Notes: generated by a model not told the origin, from the sequence alone. Positions 34,018-42,430 are shown, counted from the first letter of the stretch. The stretch: DNA of 64,000 bases from Paraburkholderia gardini (GCF_907164575.1 NZ_CAJQYY010000016.1:62001-126000); one strand, 5' to 3'. Made by a program: numbers and translations.

Positions 34018-35073
34018 ATGCGCACCCACATCAAAGCACAAAGCGCCGCCCTCGCTGTACTCGCCGCAGCCGCATTCACCACCGTGACCACGCAGGCAGC
34101 GGAGACGCTTTCCGTCGTGACCTTCGGCGGCGCGTATGAAGCTGCGGCCAGAAAGGCCTATTTCGAACCGTTCACGCAGGCCACGGGCATCGGCTTCTCG
34201 ACCGAATCGTATGACGGCGGCCTCGCGAAACTCTCCGCGATGGAGCAGGCGAAAAACACCACGTGGGACCTGATCGACCTCGAGACGAACGACGCGATCA
34301 CCGCCTGCGACGAAGGTCTCCTGCAGAAGTTCGACAGGAAGACGATCGGCAAGACGAGCGATTTCATCCCCGGCTCGATCAGCGATTGCGCGGTTGCGAG
34401 CATGGTCTGGTCGACGATCTATGCCTACGATGCGAGCAAGCTCAAGACCGCGCCAACGACCGTCAATGACTTCTTCGATCTGAAGAAATTCCCCGGCAAG
34501 CGCGGCCTGCGCAAGTCGCCGAAGGTGACGATGGAATGGGCGCTGATCGCCGACGGCGTCGACCCGAAGGATGTCTACAAGGTGCTGGGCACGCCCGCGG
34601 GCGTGGATCGCGCGTTCAAAAAGCTCGACACGATCAAGCAGAATATCGTGTGGTGGGAGTCGGGTGCGCAGGCGCCGCAGCTGCTCGCGGACGGCGCGGT
34701 CGTGATGACGCAGGCCTACAACGGCCGCATCGACGACGCCGCGAAGAAGGACAACAAGCCGTTCAAGGCCGTCTGGGACGCGCAGGTCTATGACTACGAC
34801 TGGTGGGGTGTGCCGACGGGCGCGAAGCACACCGACGCCGCAATGAAATTCATCGTCTCTGCCTCGCAGCCAAAGGCCTATGCGAACCTGTCGAAGTACA
34901 TCGCCTATGCTCCGCCGCGCAAGGACGCGATCGCGCTCATCGACAAGCAGCGCCTCGCCGATCTGCCGACCTCACCCGAAAACTTCAAGCGCGCGTTACA
35001 GATCAACGCGAACTTCTGGGCCGACAACGCGGACCAGATCAACAAGCGCTTCCAGGTGTGGCTGACGCAGTAA
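34018..35073 (+). CDS. ABC transporter periplasmic substrate-binding protein (PotD/opine type)
   Basis: A 351-aa protein with a Sec signal peptide, AALAVLAAAAFTTVTTQA, cleaved about residue 27. The mature protein begins AETLSVVTFGGAYEAAARKA, typical of the extracellular solute-binding family 1/PotD-like proteins. FFDLKKFPGKRGLRKSPKV and NGRIDDAAKKDNKPF are conserved family stretches. It delivers the imported compound to the permeases encoded just downstream. The ligand is not predictable; these proteins bind polyamines, opines, GABA, phosphonates and related amines. The start codon lies one base after the ATPase stop. Confidence 0.88.
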   Translation: MRTHIKAQSAALAVLAAAAFTTVTTQAAETLSVVTFGGAYEAAARKAYFEPFTQATGIGFSTESYDGGLAKLSAMEQAKNTTWDLIDLETNDAITACDEGLLQKFDRKTIGKTSDFIPGSISDCAVASMVWSTIYAYDASKLKTAPTTVNDFFDLKKFPGKRGLRKSPKVTMEWALIADGVDPKDVYKVLGTPAGVDRAFKKLDTIKQNIVWWESGAQAPQLLADGAVVMTQAYNGRIDDAAKKDNKPFKAVWDAQVYDYDWWGVPTGAKHTDAAMKFIVSASQPKAYANLSKYIAYAPPRKDAIALIDKQRLADLPTSPENFKRALQINANFWADNADQINKRFQVWLTQ

Positions 35074-35110
35074 CATCTTCGTCCGACGAGAGCCCAACTT
35101 GACTACTCAC

Positions 35111-36364
35111 ATGCCCGCTTCGGCCCCCACCAGGGGCCCGGGCTCTCCGATGAGAGCCGACGGCCGCGCGTCGTTTCAGAAGGCACACCGACGCGCATCG
35201 ATGCAGGCTCTGTTGCTTGCACTGCCGCTACTTGTGTTTCTGCTTTCGACGTTCATCGCGCCGATCGCGCTCCTGCTCGCGCGCAGCGTGGAGAATCGCG
35301 AAGTGTCCGACAGCATGCCCGCGCTCACGCGCGCGCTCGATGCGTGGGATGGACGCGGCGTGCCGGACGAGCGCACGTTCGCCCTGCTCGCCACGGGGCT
35401 CCGGGAGGCGCAGCAAAGCGGGCAGCTCGGTACTGTCGCGCGGCGGCTGAACTTCGCTCAGGCCGGGTTCCGCAGCCTGTTGATACGCACCGCGCGCCAG
35501 TTGCCCACCGATGCACCGCCCGCGTGGAAACCGGCGCTCGTTGAACTCGATGAACGCTGGAATTCGCCGGAGACGTGGCGCCTGCTGAAGCGGGCCGCCG
35601 CGTCGCCGACACCGGACTTTCTGCTCGCCGCCGTCGATGCGCAAGTGACACCACAAGGCTCAGTCGCGTTCGTACCGGACAACACTTCCGTCTATCGGCA
35701 GGCGTTCGCCCGCACCATCTCGATCAGCGCGACCGTCACGCTGCTGTGCCTCGTGCTCGGCTATCCGGTCGCCTGGCTGCTCGCGAATCTGCCTGCGAAA
35801 AGCAGCAACCGGCTGATGCTTCTCGTGATCGTGCCGTTCTGGACTTCGCTGCTCGTGCGCACGACCGCATGGTACGTTCTGCTGCAACCGGGCGGCGTCA
35901 TCAACAGCCTGCTGATGGGTCTCGGGCTCGCCACGCATCCGCTGCCGCTCATCTTCAACCGCACGGGCGTGCTCATCGGCATGACACACGTACTCCTGCC
36001 TTACATGATTCTCGCGATCTACTCGGTGATGAAAAGCGTATCGCCCGTGTACGTACGGGCCGCGCAATCGCTTGGAGCGCACCCGTTCACCGCGTTCGTG
36101 CGGGTCTACATTCCACAGACGCTGCCGGGTGTGGGTGCGGGCTGCTTCCTCGTGTTCGTGCTCGCGCTCGGCTACTACATCACGCCCGCGCTGCTCGGCG
36201 GCGCCGGCGACGAGATGATCAGTCAGCTCATCGCGATACAGACCAACACGCAACTGAACTGGGGCCTCGCCGGTGCGCTCTCGGCGTATCTCGTGATCTT
36301 CACGGCGATCTTCTATTTCCTGTTCAACCGCATCGTCGGCATCGACCGCCTGCGCTTCGGTTGA
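35111..36364 (+). CDS. ABC transporter permease (PotB-like) with an enlarged first periplasmic loop
   Basis: A 417-aa permease. The core has six helices; the EAA-type coupling motif is in YVRAAQSLGAHPFTAFVRVYIPQTLPG. Between helix 1 (LLLALPLLVFLLSTFIAPIALLLA) and helix 2 (ISISATVTLLCLVLGYPVAW) there are about 140 polar residues, far more than in E. coli PotB (about 275 aa in all); longer permeases of this kind occur in proteobacterial opine/amine importers. ATG 35111 is chosen; TTG 35099 and ATG 35153 are alternatives. It lies between the binding protein and the second permease. Confidence 0.87.
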   Translation: MPASAPTRGPGSPMRADGRASFQKAHRRASMQALLLALPLLVFLLSTFIAPIALLLARSVENREVSDSMPALTRALDAWDGRGVPDERTFALLATGLREAQQSGQLGTVARRLNFAQAGFRSLLIRTARQLPTDAPPAWKPALVELDERWNSPETWRLLKRAAASPTPDFLLAAVDAQVTPQGSVAFVPDNTSVYRQAFARTISISATVTLLCLVLGYPVAWLLANLPAKSSNRLMLLVIVPFWTSLLVRTTAWYVLLQPGGVINSLLMGLGLATHPLPLIFNRTGVLIGMTHVLLPYMILAIYSVMKSVSPVYVRAAQSLGAHPFTAFVRVYIPQTLPGVGAGCFLVFVLALGYYITPALLGGAGDEMISQLIAIQTNTQLNWGLAGALSAYLVIFTAIFYFLFNRIVGIDRLRFG

Positions 36365-36413
36365 ATCACGGCTGAAACCAGGTCGAAACACGCGGACGCG
36401 ACGAAGGAACGAC

Positions 36414-37226
36414 ATGCAGGGTCAACGCAACAGAGTACTGACGGAACGCATCGCCGCGCGCTGGGTATGGCTACATGCAGCGCTTGTGCTGTTCTTCCTG
36501 ATTGCGCCGATTCTCGCGATCATCCCGCTCTCGTTCAATTCGGGATCGTACTTCTCCTACCCGTTGCAGGGCTTTTCGCTGCGCTGGTATGAGCAGGCGC
36601 TCACGAGCCCGGACTGGCAACGGGCGCTGCTGAACAGCATCGGTATCGGCGCGGCATCGACGCTGATCGCCACGTGTCTCGGTACGCTCGCCGCGCTGGG
36701 CATTTCGCGCGCGCAGTTTCCGCTGCGCTCGCTGATCATGCCGATCATCATCTCGCCGATGATCGTGCCGATCGTCGTCGTGGCCGCGGGCTTTTATCTG
36801 ATCTTCGCGCCGCTCGGCCTCGTGAACTCGTATCCCGGCGTGGTGCTGGCGCATGCGGCGCTCGGCACGCCATTCGTCGTGATCACCGTGACGGCATCCC
36901 TGCTTTCGTTCGATCAGAGTCTGTTGCGCGCCGCTTCCGGGCTCGGCGCGACGCCCTGGATCACATTCAGGCGCGTGATCTTGCCGCTCATCACGCCGGC
37001 GGTCGCGACCGGCAGCGTCTTCGCCTTCGCGACCTCGTTCGACGAAGTGATCGTCATTCTGTTCATCGGCGGCCCGGATCAAACAACCGTGCCGCGACAG
37101 ATGTGGAGCGGCATTCGCGACTCGATCGACCCGTCGATCCTCGCCGTGGCGACGATGCTGATCGTGTTCGCAGTGCTGCTCTTCGCGAGCATTAACTGGC
37201 TGCGTGGGAGCAGGGTAACGGGATGA
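36414..37226 (+). CDS. ABC transporter permease (PotC-like)
   Basis: A 270-aa permease with six helices, beginning WLHAALVLFFLIAPILAIIPLSF and then SGSYFSYPLQGFSLRWYEQAL, the classic PotC-like start. The EAA coupling loop is LLRAASGLGATPWITFRRVILPLITPA. It pairs with the preceding permease to form the membrane channel. It is the last gene of the Rieske-ABC operon (31639-37226) as far as spacing shows. An SDR gene follows 423 bases later and is probably separate. Confidence 0.9.
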   Translation: MQGQRNRVLTERIAARWVWLHAALVLFFLIAPILAIIPLSFNSGSYFSYPLQGFSLRWYEQALTSPDWQRALLNSIGIGAASTLIATCLGTLAALGISRAQFPLRSLIMPIIISPMIVPIVVVAAGFYLIFAPLGLVNSYPGVVLAHAALGTPFVVITVTASLLSFDQSLLRAASGLGATPWITFRRVILPLITPAVATGSVFAFATSFDEVIVILFIGGPDQTTVPRQMWSGIRDSIDPSILAVATMLIVFAVLLFASINWLRGSRVTG

Positions 37227-37649
37227 AGCGCCCACGCTGGTAAATTCAGCCTTACGGGTGTTTTCACGCTGTAGTGCCGGACCGCTCCCCCCATCCATAT
37301 CGGGTCGCCCCCGAGACCTTCAGAGACGCATTCGCGTCGGTTCATTACCCACGCAGTTGTAAAGCCACATCCCTGCACTAGCCGCGAAGACATGCTTTCA
37401 GTTTCGGCCAGGCTGTTCATGCCGCAGCTGGCATTCCGGCCCGGCTGCCGCAAACCCCCTCCCGCGCGCCACCAGCGTCGACCATGCCTCAAAGGCATGA
37501 CCATAAGCCTGGAAAGTCTTTTCCACTGCCATGATAACCAGCTAGATTACGCTTCAAGGCAGCGGCAAAAGACAAACAGCGCACTTCGTCCCGCCGGCTG
37601 CTGGCACATCACCATCATGCATTTCATCTATGCCAGAAAGGGATCCAAA
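37227..37649. other. Intergenic region upstream of SDR, no gene seen
   Basis: These 423 bases hold no recognisable coding sequence. A perfect short palindrome (37483-37499) is listed separately. No strong terminator was seen after the permease gene. GAAAGGGATCC just before 37650 is the probable SDR ribosome-binding region. Confidence 0.55.
37483..37499. promoter_or_regulatory. Candidate operator: perfect palindrome upstream of SDR
   Basis: CATGCCT-N3-AGGCATG is a perfect 17-base dyad, 150 bases upstream of the SDR start. The size suits a small dimeric repressor (for example MarR- or TetR-like), but no such gene is adjacent, so the binding protein is unknown. Confidence 0.3.
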
Positions 37650-38396
37650 ATGAGCAAACCCGTCGTTTTGATCACAGGCGCACTGACCGGAATCGGCCGC
37701 GCCACCGCCTTCGCGTTTGCCGACAGCGGCGCGAAACTCGTCATCTCGGGCCGCCGCGAAGCGGAAGGCAAAGCGCTCGAAGCAGAACTGCGCGAGCGCG
37801 GCGCCGATGCCGTCTTCATCCAGGCCGACGTTCGCCGTGACGAAGAAGTCGCGAGCCTCGTCGATGCCACGGTTTCGCGCTTCGGCGGTATCGATGCCGC
37901 CGTCAACAACGCCGGCACGGAAGGCACGCCCGGCCCGATTACCAGCCAGAACGCGGAGAGCTACGCCGCGACATTCGACACCAACGTTCTGGGTACGCTG
38001 CTCAGCATGAAGCACGAACTGCGCGTGATGCTCGAGCAGAAGCGCGGCAGCATCGTGAACGTGTCGTCGACGTACGGTCACGAGGGCGCTGCCTTTGCAT
38101 CCGTGTACGCGGGCAGCAAGCACGCCGTCGAAGGCATGACGAAGTCGGCGGCGCTGGAAACGGCCGGCGCGGGCGTGCGTGTCAATGCGGTCGCGCCGGG
38201 TCCCACCGATACCGGCATGCTCGACCGCTTCACCGGCACGGCCGAACGCAAGGCGGCGCTCGCTTCGACCGTGCCGCTCGGACGGGTCGGCAAGCCCGAC
38301 GATGTGGCCCGCGCGATTGTGTTTCTCGCGTCGGAAGCGGCATCGTTCGTGACGGGCCAGATCCTGACCGTCGACGGCGGCAAGACCGCGGGCTGA
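37650..38396 (+). CDS. Short-chain dehydrogenase/reductase (SDR)
   Basis: A 248-aa classical SDR. The cofactor motif is VVLITGALTGIGRATAFAFA (TGxxxGIG), NNAG is in DAAVNNAGTEGT, and the catalytic triad includes Ser in NVSSTYGHEGAAF and Tyr/Lys in VYAGSKHAVEGMTKSA. The RVNAVAPGPTDTGM and GQILTVDGGKTAG tail are standard. RREAEGKA after strand 2 suggests NADP(H) preference. The substrate is unknown. It stands alone; a stem-loop follows its 3' end. ATG 37650 is the only start that gives a standard SDR N-terminus. Confidence 0.88.
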   Translation: MSKPVVLITGALTGIGRATAFAFADSGAKLVISGRREAEGKALEAELRERGADAVFIQADVRRDEEVASLVDATVSRFGGIDAAVNNAGTEGTPGPITSQNAESYAATFDTNVLGTLLSMKHELRVMLEQKRGSIVNVSSTYGHEGAAFASVYAGSKHAVEGMTKSAALETAGAGVRVNAVAPGPTDTGMLDRFTGTAERKAALASTVPLGRVGKPDDVARAIVFLASEAASFVTGQILTVDGGKTAG

Positions 38397-38429
38397 AGCC
38401 GCGCCATCCTGGCGGTGACAGCGTGCGCG

Positions 38430-38457
38430 CGCTGACGGTCCAACCCGGCCGTCAGCG
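38430..38457. other. Stem-loop downstream of SDR
   Basis: CGCTGACGG (38430-38438) and CCGTCAGCG (38449-38457) are perfect nine-base arms around a ten-base loop. There is no T tract on either side, so it may stabilise the mRNA 3' end or be a weak terminator. Confidence 0.4.
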
Positions 38458-38600
38458 AGAATCCCGCAGCGGCTTTATGCTCACGGAACGCGCACTTCTG
38501 TCACGCGGCGGGACACATGCCGGCATGCCCGACCGCGCTGCCGGCCAGCCGGCTTTAATGCAAGCTCCTGATCCTGATTGATCCACCTTACGAGGTCGAC

Positions 38601-39002
38601 ATGTCGAACACTACGCAGCCCGCACGCACCGTGAAAATTCCGGGTCCCGATCACCCGATCACCATCGAGCGCAACGCCACGCGCGTGGTGGTTTCCATCG
38701 CGGGCCGCACGCTCGCCGACACGCGTCGCGCGATGAAACTGCGCGAGGCCAGCTATCCTGCTGTGCTGTATATCCCGAGGGAAGACGTGGACATGACGCT
38801 GCTCGAACGCACCGATCACGCCACTTACTGCCCGCACAAGGGCGAATGCGCGTACTACTCGATTCCGCTCGGCGGCGAGCGCTCGGTCAACTCGGTATGG
38901 ACGTACGAGAATCCGTACGATGCGGTCGCGTCGATCAAGGACCACGTCGCGTTCTATCCGGACCGGGTCGACGCGATCGAGGAACTGGATTCCGCTGCCT
39001 GA
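38601..39002 (+). CDS. DUF427 family protein
   Basis: A 133-aa protein of the DUF427 family: VKIPGPDHPITIERNATRVV, AGRTLADTRRAMKLREASYPAVLYIP, the diagnostic RTDHATYCPHKGECAYYSI with a Cys/His cluster, and the closing NSVWTYENPYDAVASIKDHVAFYPDRV. It forms a small beta-barrel (beta-tent) fold; function is unknown. GAGGTC lies about eight bases before ATG 38601. The gene stands alone between an SDR and a tartrate dehydrogenase remnant. Confidence 0.88.
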   Translation: MSNTTQPARTVKIPGPDHPITIERNATRVVVSIAGRTLADTRRAMKLREASYPAVLYIPREDVDMTLLERTDHATYCPHKGECAYYSIPLGGERSVNSVWTYENPYDAVASIKDHVAFYPDRVDAIEELDSAA

Positions 39003-39030
39003 GCACGCCAACCCGTGCCACTCCGCCCGA

Positions 39031-39246
39031 TCAAAGGCGCGCCGCGAGTTGCGCTTTCCAGTCGTCGGGCATCATCTGACCGCGCCGCGCGTAGTAGTCG
39101 CAGCGTGCCCATTCGATATGCTGGTAGTCGAACGCGATATCGAAGCGCCGGCTGACCGCGTCGAGCGCGCGCAACGCTTCTGGCATCACGTCCTTGCCGA
39201 TGCCGTCACCTGGGATCACAGCGATGCGGTATGCAGTGCGGGGCAT
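39031..39246 (-). pseudogene. Truncated tartrate/D-malate dehydrogenase N-terminal remnant
   Basis: The 71-residue frame starts MPRTAYRIAVIPGDGIGKDV and continues with MPEALRALDAVSRRFDIAFDYQ and CDYYARRGQMMPDDWKAQLA, closely matching the N-terminus of tartrate dehydrogenase/D-malate decarboxylase (TtuC/DmlA, about 360 aa). It stops after about a fifth of that length at TGA 39031; a one-base shift continues only as far as FD before similarity is lost, and the DUF427 stop is 28 bases further on. The rest of the gene is absent, so this is a 3'-truncated remnant. It could be translated as a short peptide, but no enzyme activity is possible. Confidence 0.72.
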
Positions 39247-39279
39247 GCGAGTCTCCCTATATCGCTGTTTCGGTCCGAC

Positions 39280-39318
39280 ATTCAGTGTGGCAAGCCATGA
39301 ATGGCTGCCACACTGAAT
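39280..39318. repeat. Long near-perfect inverted repeat (hairpin)
   Basis: A 19-base left arm (39280-39298, starting ATTCAGTGTGG) and an 18-base right arm (39301-39318, ending CACACTGAAT) pair with a single bulged A and a two-base loop. It abuts the stop codon of the GT9-like gene and lies upstream of the tartrate dehydrogenase remnant. No T tract follows on either strand. Confidence 0.75.
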
Positions 39319-40364
39319 CATCCTGCAAGATCAGGCAGCGGGAACGTCTCGCGCATCAAGTCGCTATAAGCGCGCTCGATCAGCGCAATATCGCGCGCCT
39401 GATTGCTCGCGTGGATACCGCACAGTTGCGGTAACGACAGTTCGACCGCGCGGCACGCCGGATAATCGCGCACGCGCAGCGCAGGTTCGATCGTCGTAAA
39501 GAATGCGGTCGTGGGCACATCGAAGCCCGCTGCGGCATGCACGGCCGCTGTGTCGCAGGTCAGCACACAGCGCGCGCCCCGGATCAGCGCGAGAAAATGC
39601 GCGGTATCGACGGCTGCGGACTGCACATCGACATAACGTGCGTGGTCGACCGGACCAAACCCGAGTACCGGCAGATCGTATCGCTGCACCAACCGGTCAA
39701 CGAGATCCGCGCGGACGTGCCGGGGAATGCTGCGCACCGGCGTGCTCGCGGACGCGCAGAACAGGACGTATGGCTGGTTCCGCCATTGAGCTGGCAACGC
39801 CGGCAGCGATACACTGGCAAGCCAGCGGTTTGCTTTCTGGCTCGACGGGACACTCGATGCATCGACGCCCAGCGCGCCCAGAAAAAAATCGATCATGGGC
39901 AGTGCGGCGAAGTCCGGCCAGAAGAGATGATTGCCGACATCGATGACGGTGGCGCTGTCGGGAACTTCGCTCAGGGAAAACGGCAGCATGATGCGCGCCG
40001 ACAGCAAAGGTCCCGCGAGCGCATACAGTTCTTCCACGAATGCAGGCGCGCGGCCTGGGCGGTAGAGCGTGAACTTCACGCCGGGGAACGCGTGCTTCAC
40101 GGCCGACATCGCCGTTAGCCCGATAATCGAATCGCCGAGCGTCACACCCATTCCGTTGACGACGTGAACGTCGGGTGTCGTGCGGTAGTCGATACTGAAA
40201 CGCTTTATACCGGCGTTGAAAATCCCTGGCTGATACGCCACTGTCCGGTAGCCCTCGATGCTGTCCTCGCCCGTTTCCAGATCGTACGAAGCCACGAGGC
40301 GTCCGTCCGGAGAAAGAAGCGAACCGGGAAACGTCAACGCATCGGCCGGGCTTAGAGGTTTCAT
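39318..40364 (-). CDS. Glycosyltransferase family 9-like protein
   Basis: A 348-aa protein. The C-terminal half has ARCVLTCDTAAVHAAAGFDVPTTAFF, which matches the nucleotide-sugar binding motif of GT9 heptosyltransferases (SxDxGxxHxAAxxGxPTxAxF). GMGVTLGDSIIGLTAMSAVKH near residue 75 corresponds to the N-terminal GDxIxxTPxLxxLK segment. It is therefore probably a sugar transferase or a non-catalytic relative, perhaps acting on LPS or a glycoprotein. Upstream genes are unrelated. The exact substrate is unknown; the N-terminal 60 residues are not recognised. Confidence 0.7.
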   Translation of the reverse strand: MKPLSPADALTFPGSLLSPDGRLVASYDLETGEDSIEGYRTVAYQPGIFNAGIKRFSIDYRTTPDVHVVNGMGVTLGDSIIGLTAMSAVKHAFPGVKFTLYRPGRAPAFVEELYALAGPLLSARIMLPFSLSEVPDSATVIDVGNHLFWPDFAALPMIDFFLGALGVDASSVPSSQKANRWLASVSLPALPAQWRNQPYVLFCASASTPVRSIPRHVRADLVDRLVQRYDLPVLGFGPVDHARYVDVQSAAVDTAHFLALIRGARCVLTCDTAAVHAAAGFDVPTTAFFTTIEPALRVRDYPACRAVELSLPQLCGIHASNQARDIALIERAYSDLMRETFPLPDLAG

Positions 40365-40509
40365 GCGTCGATTCGCCTTGTATGTGTCAGCAGGGAAGAG
40401 CCAACATGATAAGGCACGACATCAAGACCGGAATGTCCGGCGACTACCCGCGGTTACAGCCGGTTACGGAATACCGGCGTGCGTCGCGATTACCGTGCTC
40501 GATCAGGGA

Positions 40510-41043
40510 TCAGTAGTACGGGTACGGGGCGTACATGACCGGCGGCGCCACGTAGCGCGGCGGCGGTGCCATGTACATCGGTTGCGGTGCGTAGACCGGC
40601 ATCTGCGGCTGCGCGATGGTGTTGCCTTTGGACGTCATGCACTGCGCGTAGGCCGCGTCGTAACGCGCCTGCAGACCGGCCGCGGAATACTGCGCGCCGT
40701 TTGCGCCCGCCGCGCCGCCGACCAGCAGGCCGCTGCCCGCGCCGATCGCCGCGCCGGCGCCAGGATTGCCCGCCGCCGCGCCCAGCAACGCGCCCACGGC
40801 AGCGCCGCCGAGCGTGCCGACCGCGGCGCTGCCCACGCCGTTCGCCGTTGCGTTCTGCGACGCCGCGGCGGCGTCGCTGGAGCGGAACGCGTAGTCGCGG
40901 CACGCGTAATCGTCCTGCTGGAACTGGTTGAGCGACTCGCCGCTACGCGGCAGCGCGACGATGCTCGGGCCGCTCGGCGGCACCACCGCGCAGCCGCCGA
41001 GTGCCAGTGCGACGAGGACCGCCGGGAGTGCGACGCGATTCAT
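40510..41043 (-). CDS. Glycine-zipper outer-membrane lipoprotein
   Basis: A 177-aa protein. The N-terminus MNRVALPAVLVALALGGCAV is a lipoprotein signal peptide with lipobox ALGGC, so the mature protein is lipid-anchored. Next come QFQQDDYACRDYAFRSSDAA, a glycine-zipper region with repeated GxxxG (GTLGGAAVGALLGAAAG, GAAIGAGSGLLVGGAAG) and a Pro/Tyr-rich tail ending YAPYPYY. This layout is common in Burkholderiales and resembles the SlyB/YMGG family. ATG 41043 is chosen so that the signal peptide starts the protein; an upstream start at 41094 would add 17 polar residues. Confidence 0.82.
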   Translation of the reverse strand: MNRVALPAVLVALALGGCAVVPPSGPSIVALPRSGESLNQFQQDDYACRDYAFRSSDAAAASQNATANGVGSAAVGTLGGAAVGALLGAAAGNPGAGAAIGAGSGLLVGGAAGANGAQYSAAGLQARYDAAYAQCMTSKGNTIAQPQMPVYAPQPMYMAPPPRYVAPPVMYAPYPYY

Positions 41044-41204
41044 TTTCGGGCTGTGAATCATGTTGGCCTGGATGGAGTGACTCAGAGTCTCCACGTTAGG
41101 CGAATCGCCGCGATTTGTGGTTACCAGATCGTTACTGAAAGTTTTTTCGCTTACATTTGGCCGCTGCCGCCCGCGTGTGGAAATGCCGGTAGCACTTCAC
41201 GTGC

Positions 41205-41670
41205 TCACGCCAGGATCTTGCGGTACTGCACGAATCCCGAGCGGTCCGCGATACGGTCGTACAGTTGCATCGCGTCCTGATTTGTTTCGTGCGTCAACCG
41301 CCGACCACCACACGCGCGAGCAATGCGCCGCGGCCGCCCTTGCATACACTTCCTCGATCAGCTTCCGGCCGATTCCGGCACCGCGCACGTCGCTTTCCAC
41401 GAACAGGTCCTGCAGGTAGCAATAGTCGCCAGCCGTCCAGCAGGACCGGTGCATGATCCAGTGCACCATGCCAACCGCCCGGCCATCGAGCAGCGCGAGC
41501 GCGCCGAATACCGGCTCCGCGGGATCCAGAATCCGGTCCCACGTGAGCTTCGTGGTTCCGGCGGGAATATCGGTTTTATAGAACGCCTGATAGCCGCGCC
41601 ACAGCGGCAACCACGCATCGAAATCTTCCGGCGACAACAGTTTGATCTGCGTTTTTTCTTCGGATGTCAT
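41205..41670 (-). pseudogene. GNAT-family N-acetyltransferase with a C-terminal frameshift
   Basis: The frame from ATG 41670 encodes a GNAT protein: IKLLSPEDFDAWLPLWRGYQ, and the acetyl-CoA loop LQDLFVESDVRGAGIGRKLIE. After VWW the frame drifts (SAVDARNKSG...) and ends at 41197, but the adjacent frame reads RLTHETNQDAMQLYDRIADR and GFVQYRK, the normal C-terminus of this subfamily, ending at TGA 41205. One extra base in the G/C-rich run at about 41297-41312 explains the switch. It is either a recent pseudogene or a sequencing error; the read-through protein would have about 156 aa. Confidence 0.78.
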
Positions 41671-41858
41671 AGGGCGTTTTCCCGTGGTTGAATCCATGCG
41701 TGAAGTGCATGGATGCAAGGCAGGTTACGCGCGTCGTGACGACAGGAACAGTACCAGTGGACGCCATTTCATGGTGCCACCGTATTCGCAACCGGGCGGC
41801 TGCGGCATGCGGATGAAAAGAGCGGCGCCCGCCCGTTGCGGCCGGGCGCCGGATAACA

Positions 41859-42272
41859 TTACTTGCCGATACTGATCAGCTCGACTTCGAACGTCAGGTC
41901 GCTGTTCGGCGGAATCGTGCCGACACCGCGGTCGCCGTAAGCGGTTGCCGCCGGGCACGTAAGCTTTGCCTTTTCGCCCACCTTCATCTTTTGCACGCCT
42001 TCCGTCCAGCACGGAATCACGCGGTTCAGCGGGAAGCTCGCCGGGCCGCCGTGTTTCGACGAAGCATCGAACTCGGTGCCGTTCGCCAGCGTGCCGCGAT
42101 AATTGACCGTCACGACATCGGTGGCCTTGGGTTGCGCGCCATTACCTGCTGTCAGGTGCTCGACGACCACGCCCGAGGGAAGCTTTTCGGTGGTGCCCGC
42201 CATGGCGGGTGCTGCGATGAAAGCCGTCGAAGCGAGAACGGCGGCGGCGAATGTGACGACGATAGATTTCAA
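41859..42272 (-). CDS. FKBP-type peptidyl-prolyl cis-trans isomerase, exported
   Basis: A 137-aa protein with a Sec signal peptide (cleavage after AAPAMA, about residue 25) and one FKBP domain: VVTVNYRGTLANGTEFDASS, then FPLNRVIPCWTEGVQKMKVGEKAKLTCP, then AYGDRGVGTIPPNSDLTFEVELISI. These are the active-site segments of the FkpA/FklB type. It folds proteins in the periplasm. The CWTEG replaces the more usual GWxEG, which is common in this short Burkholderiales version. It is a single gene with opposing or unrelated neighbours. Confidence 0.92.
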   Translation of the reverse strand: MKSIVVTFAAAVLASTAFIAAPAMAGTTEKLPSGVVVEHLTAGNGAQPKATDVVTVNYRGTLANGTEFDASSKHGGPASFPLNRVIPCWTEGVQKMKVGEKAKLTCPAATAYGDRGVGTIPPNSDLTFEVELISIGK

Positions 42273-42430
42273 ATGAACCTCCAGTTAGATGCGTCGCTAT
42301 TGTAAAAGACGTCGCACGGCAATTCTGTGAGCGGATGTTGCAGGCTGCCGCCCGATAGCGGCAGCCTGCAAGCCAAATCCGGCGGACAGTGTAGAGGATC
42401 ACATGCCATCGCCCCGAAAAAACGCCGAAA

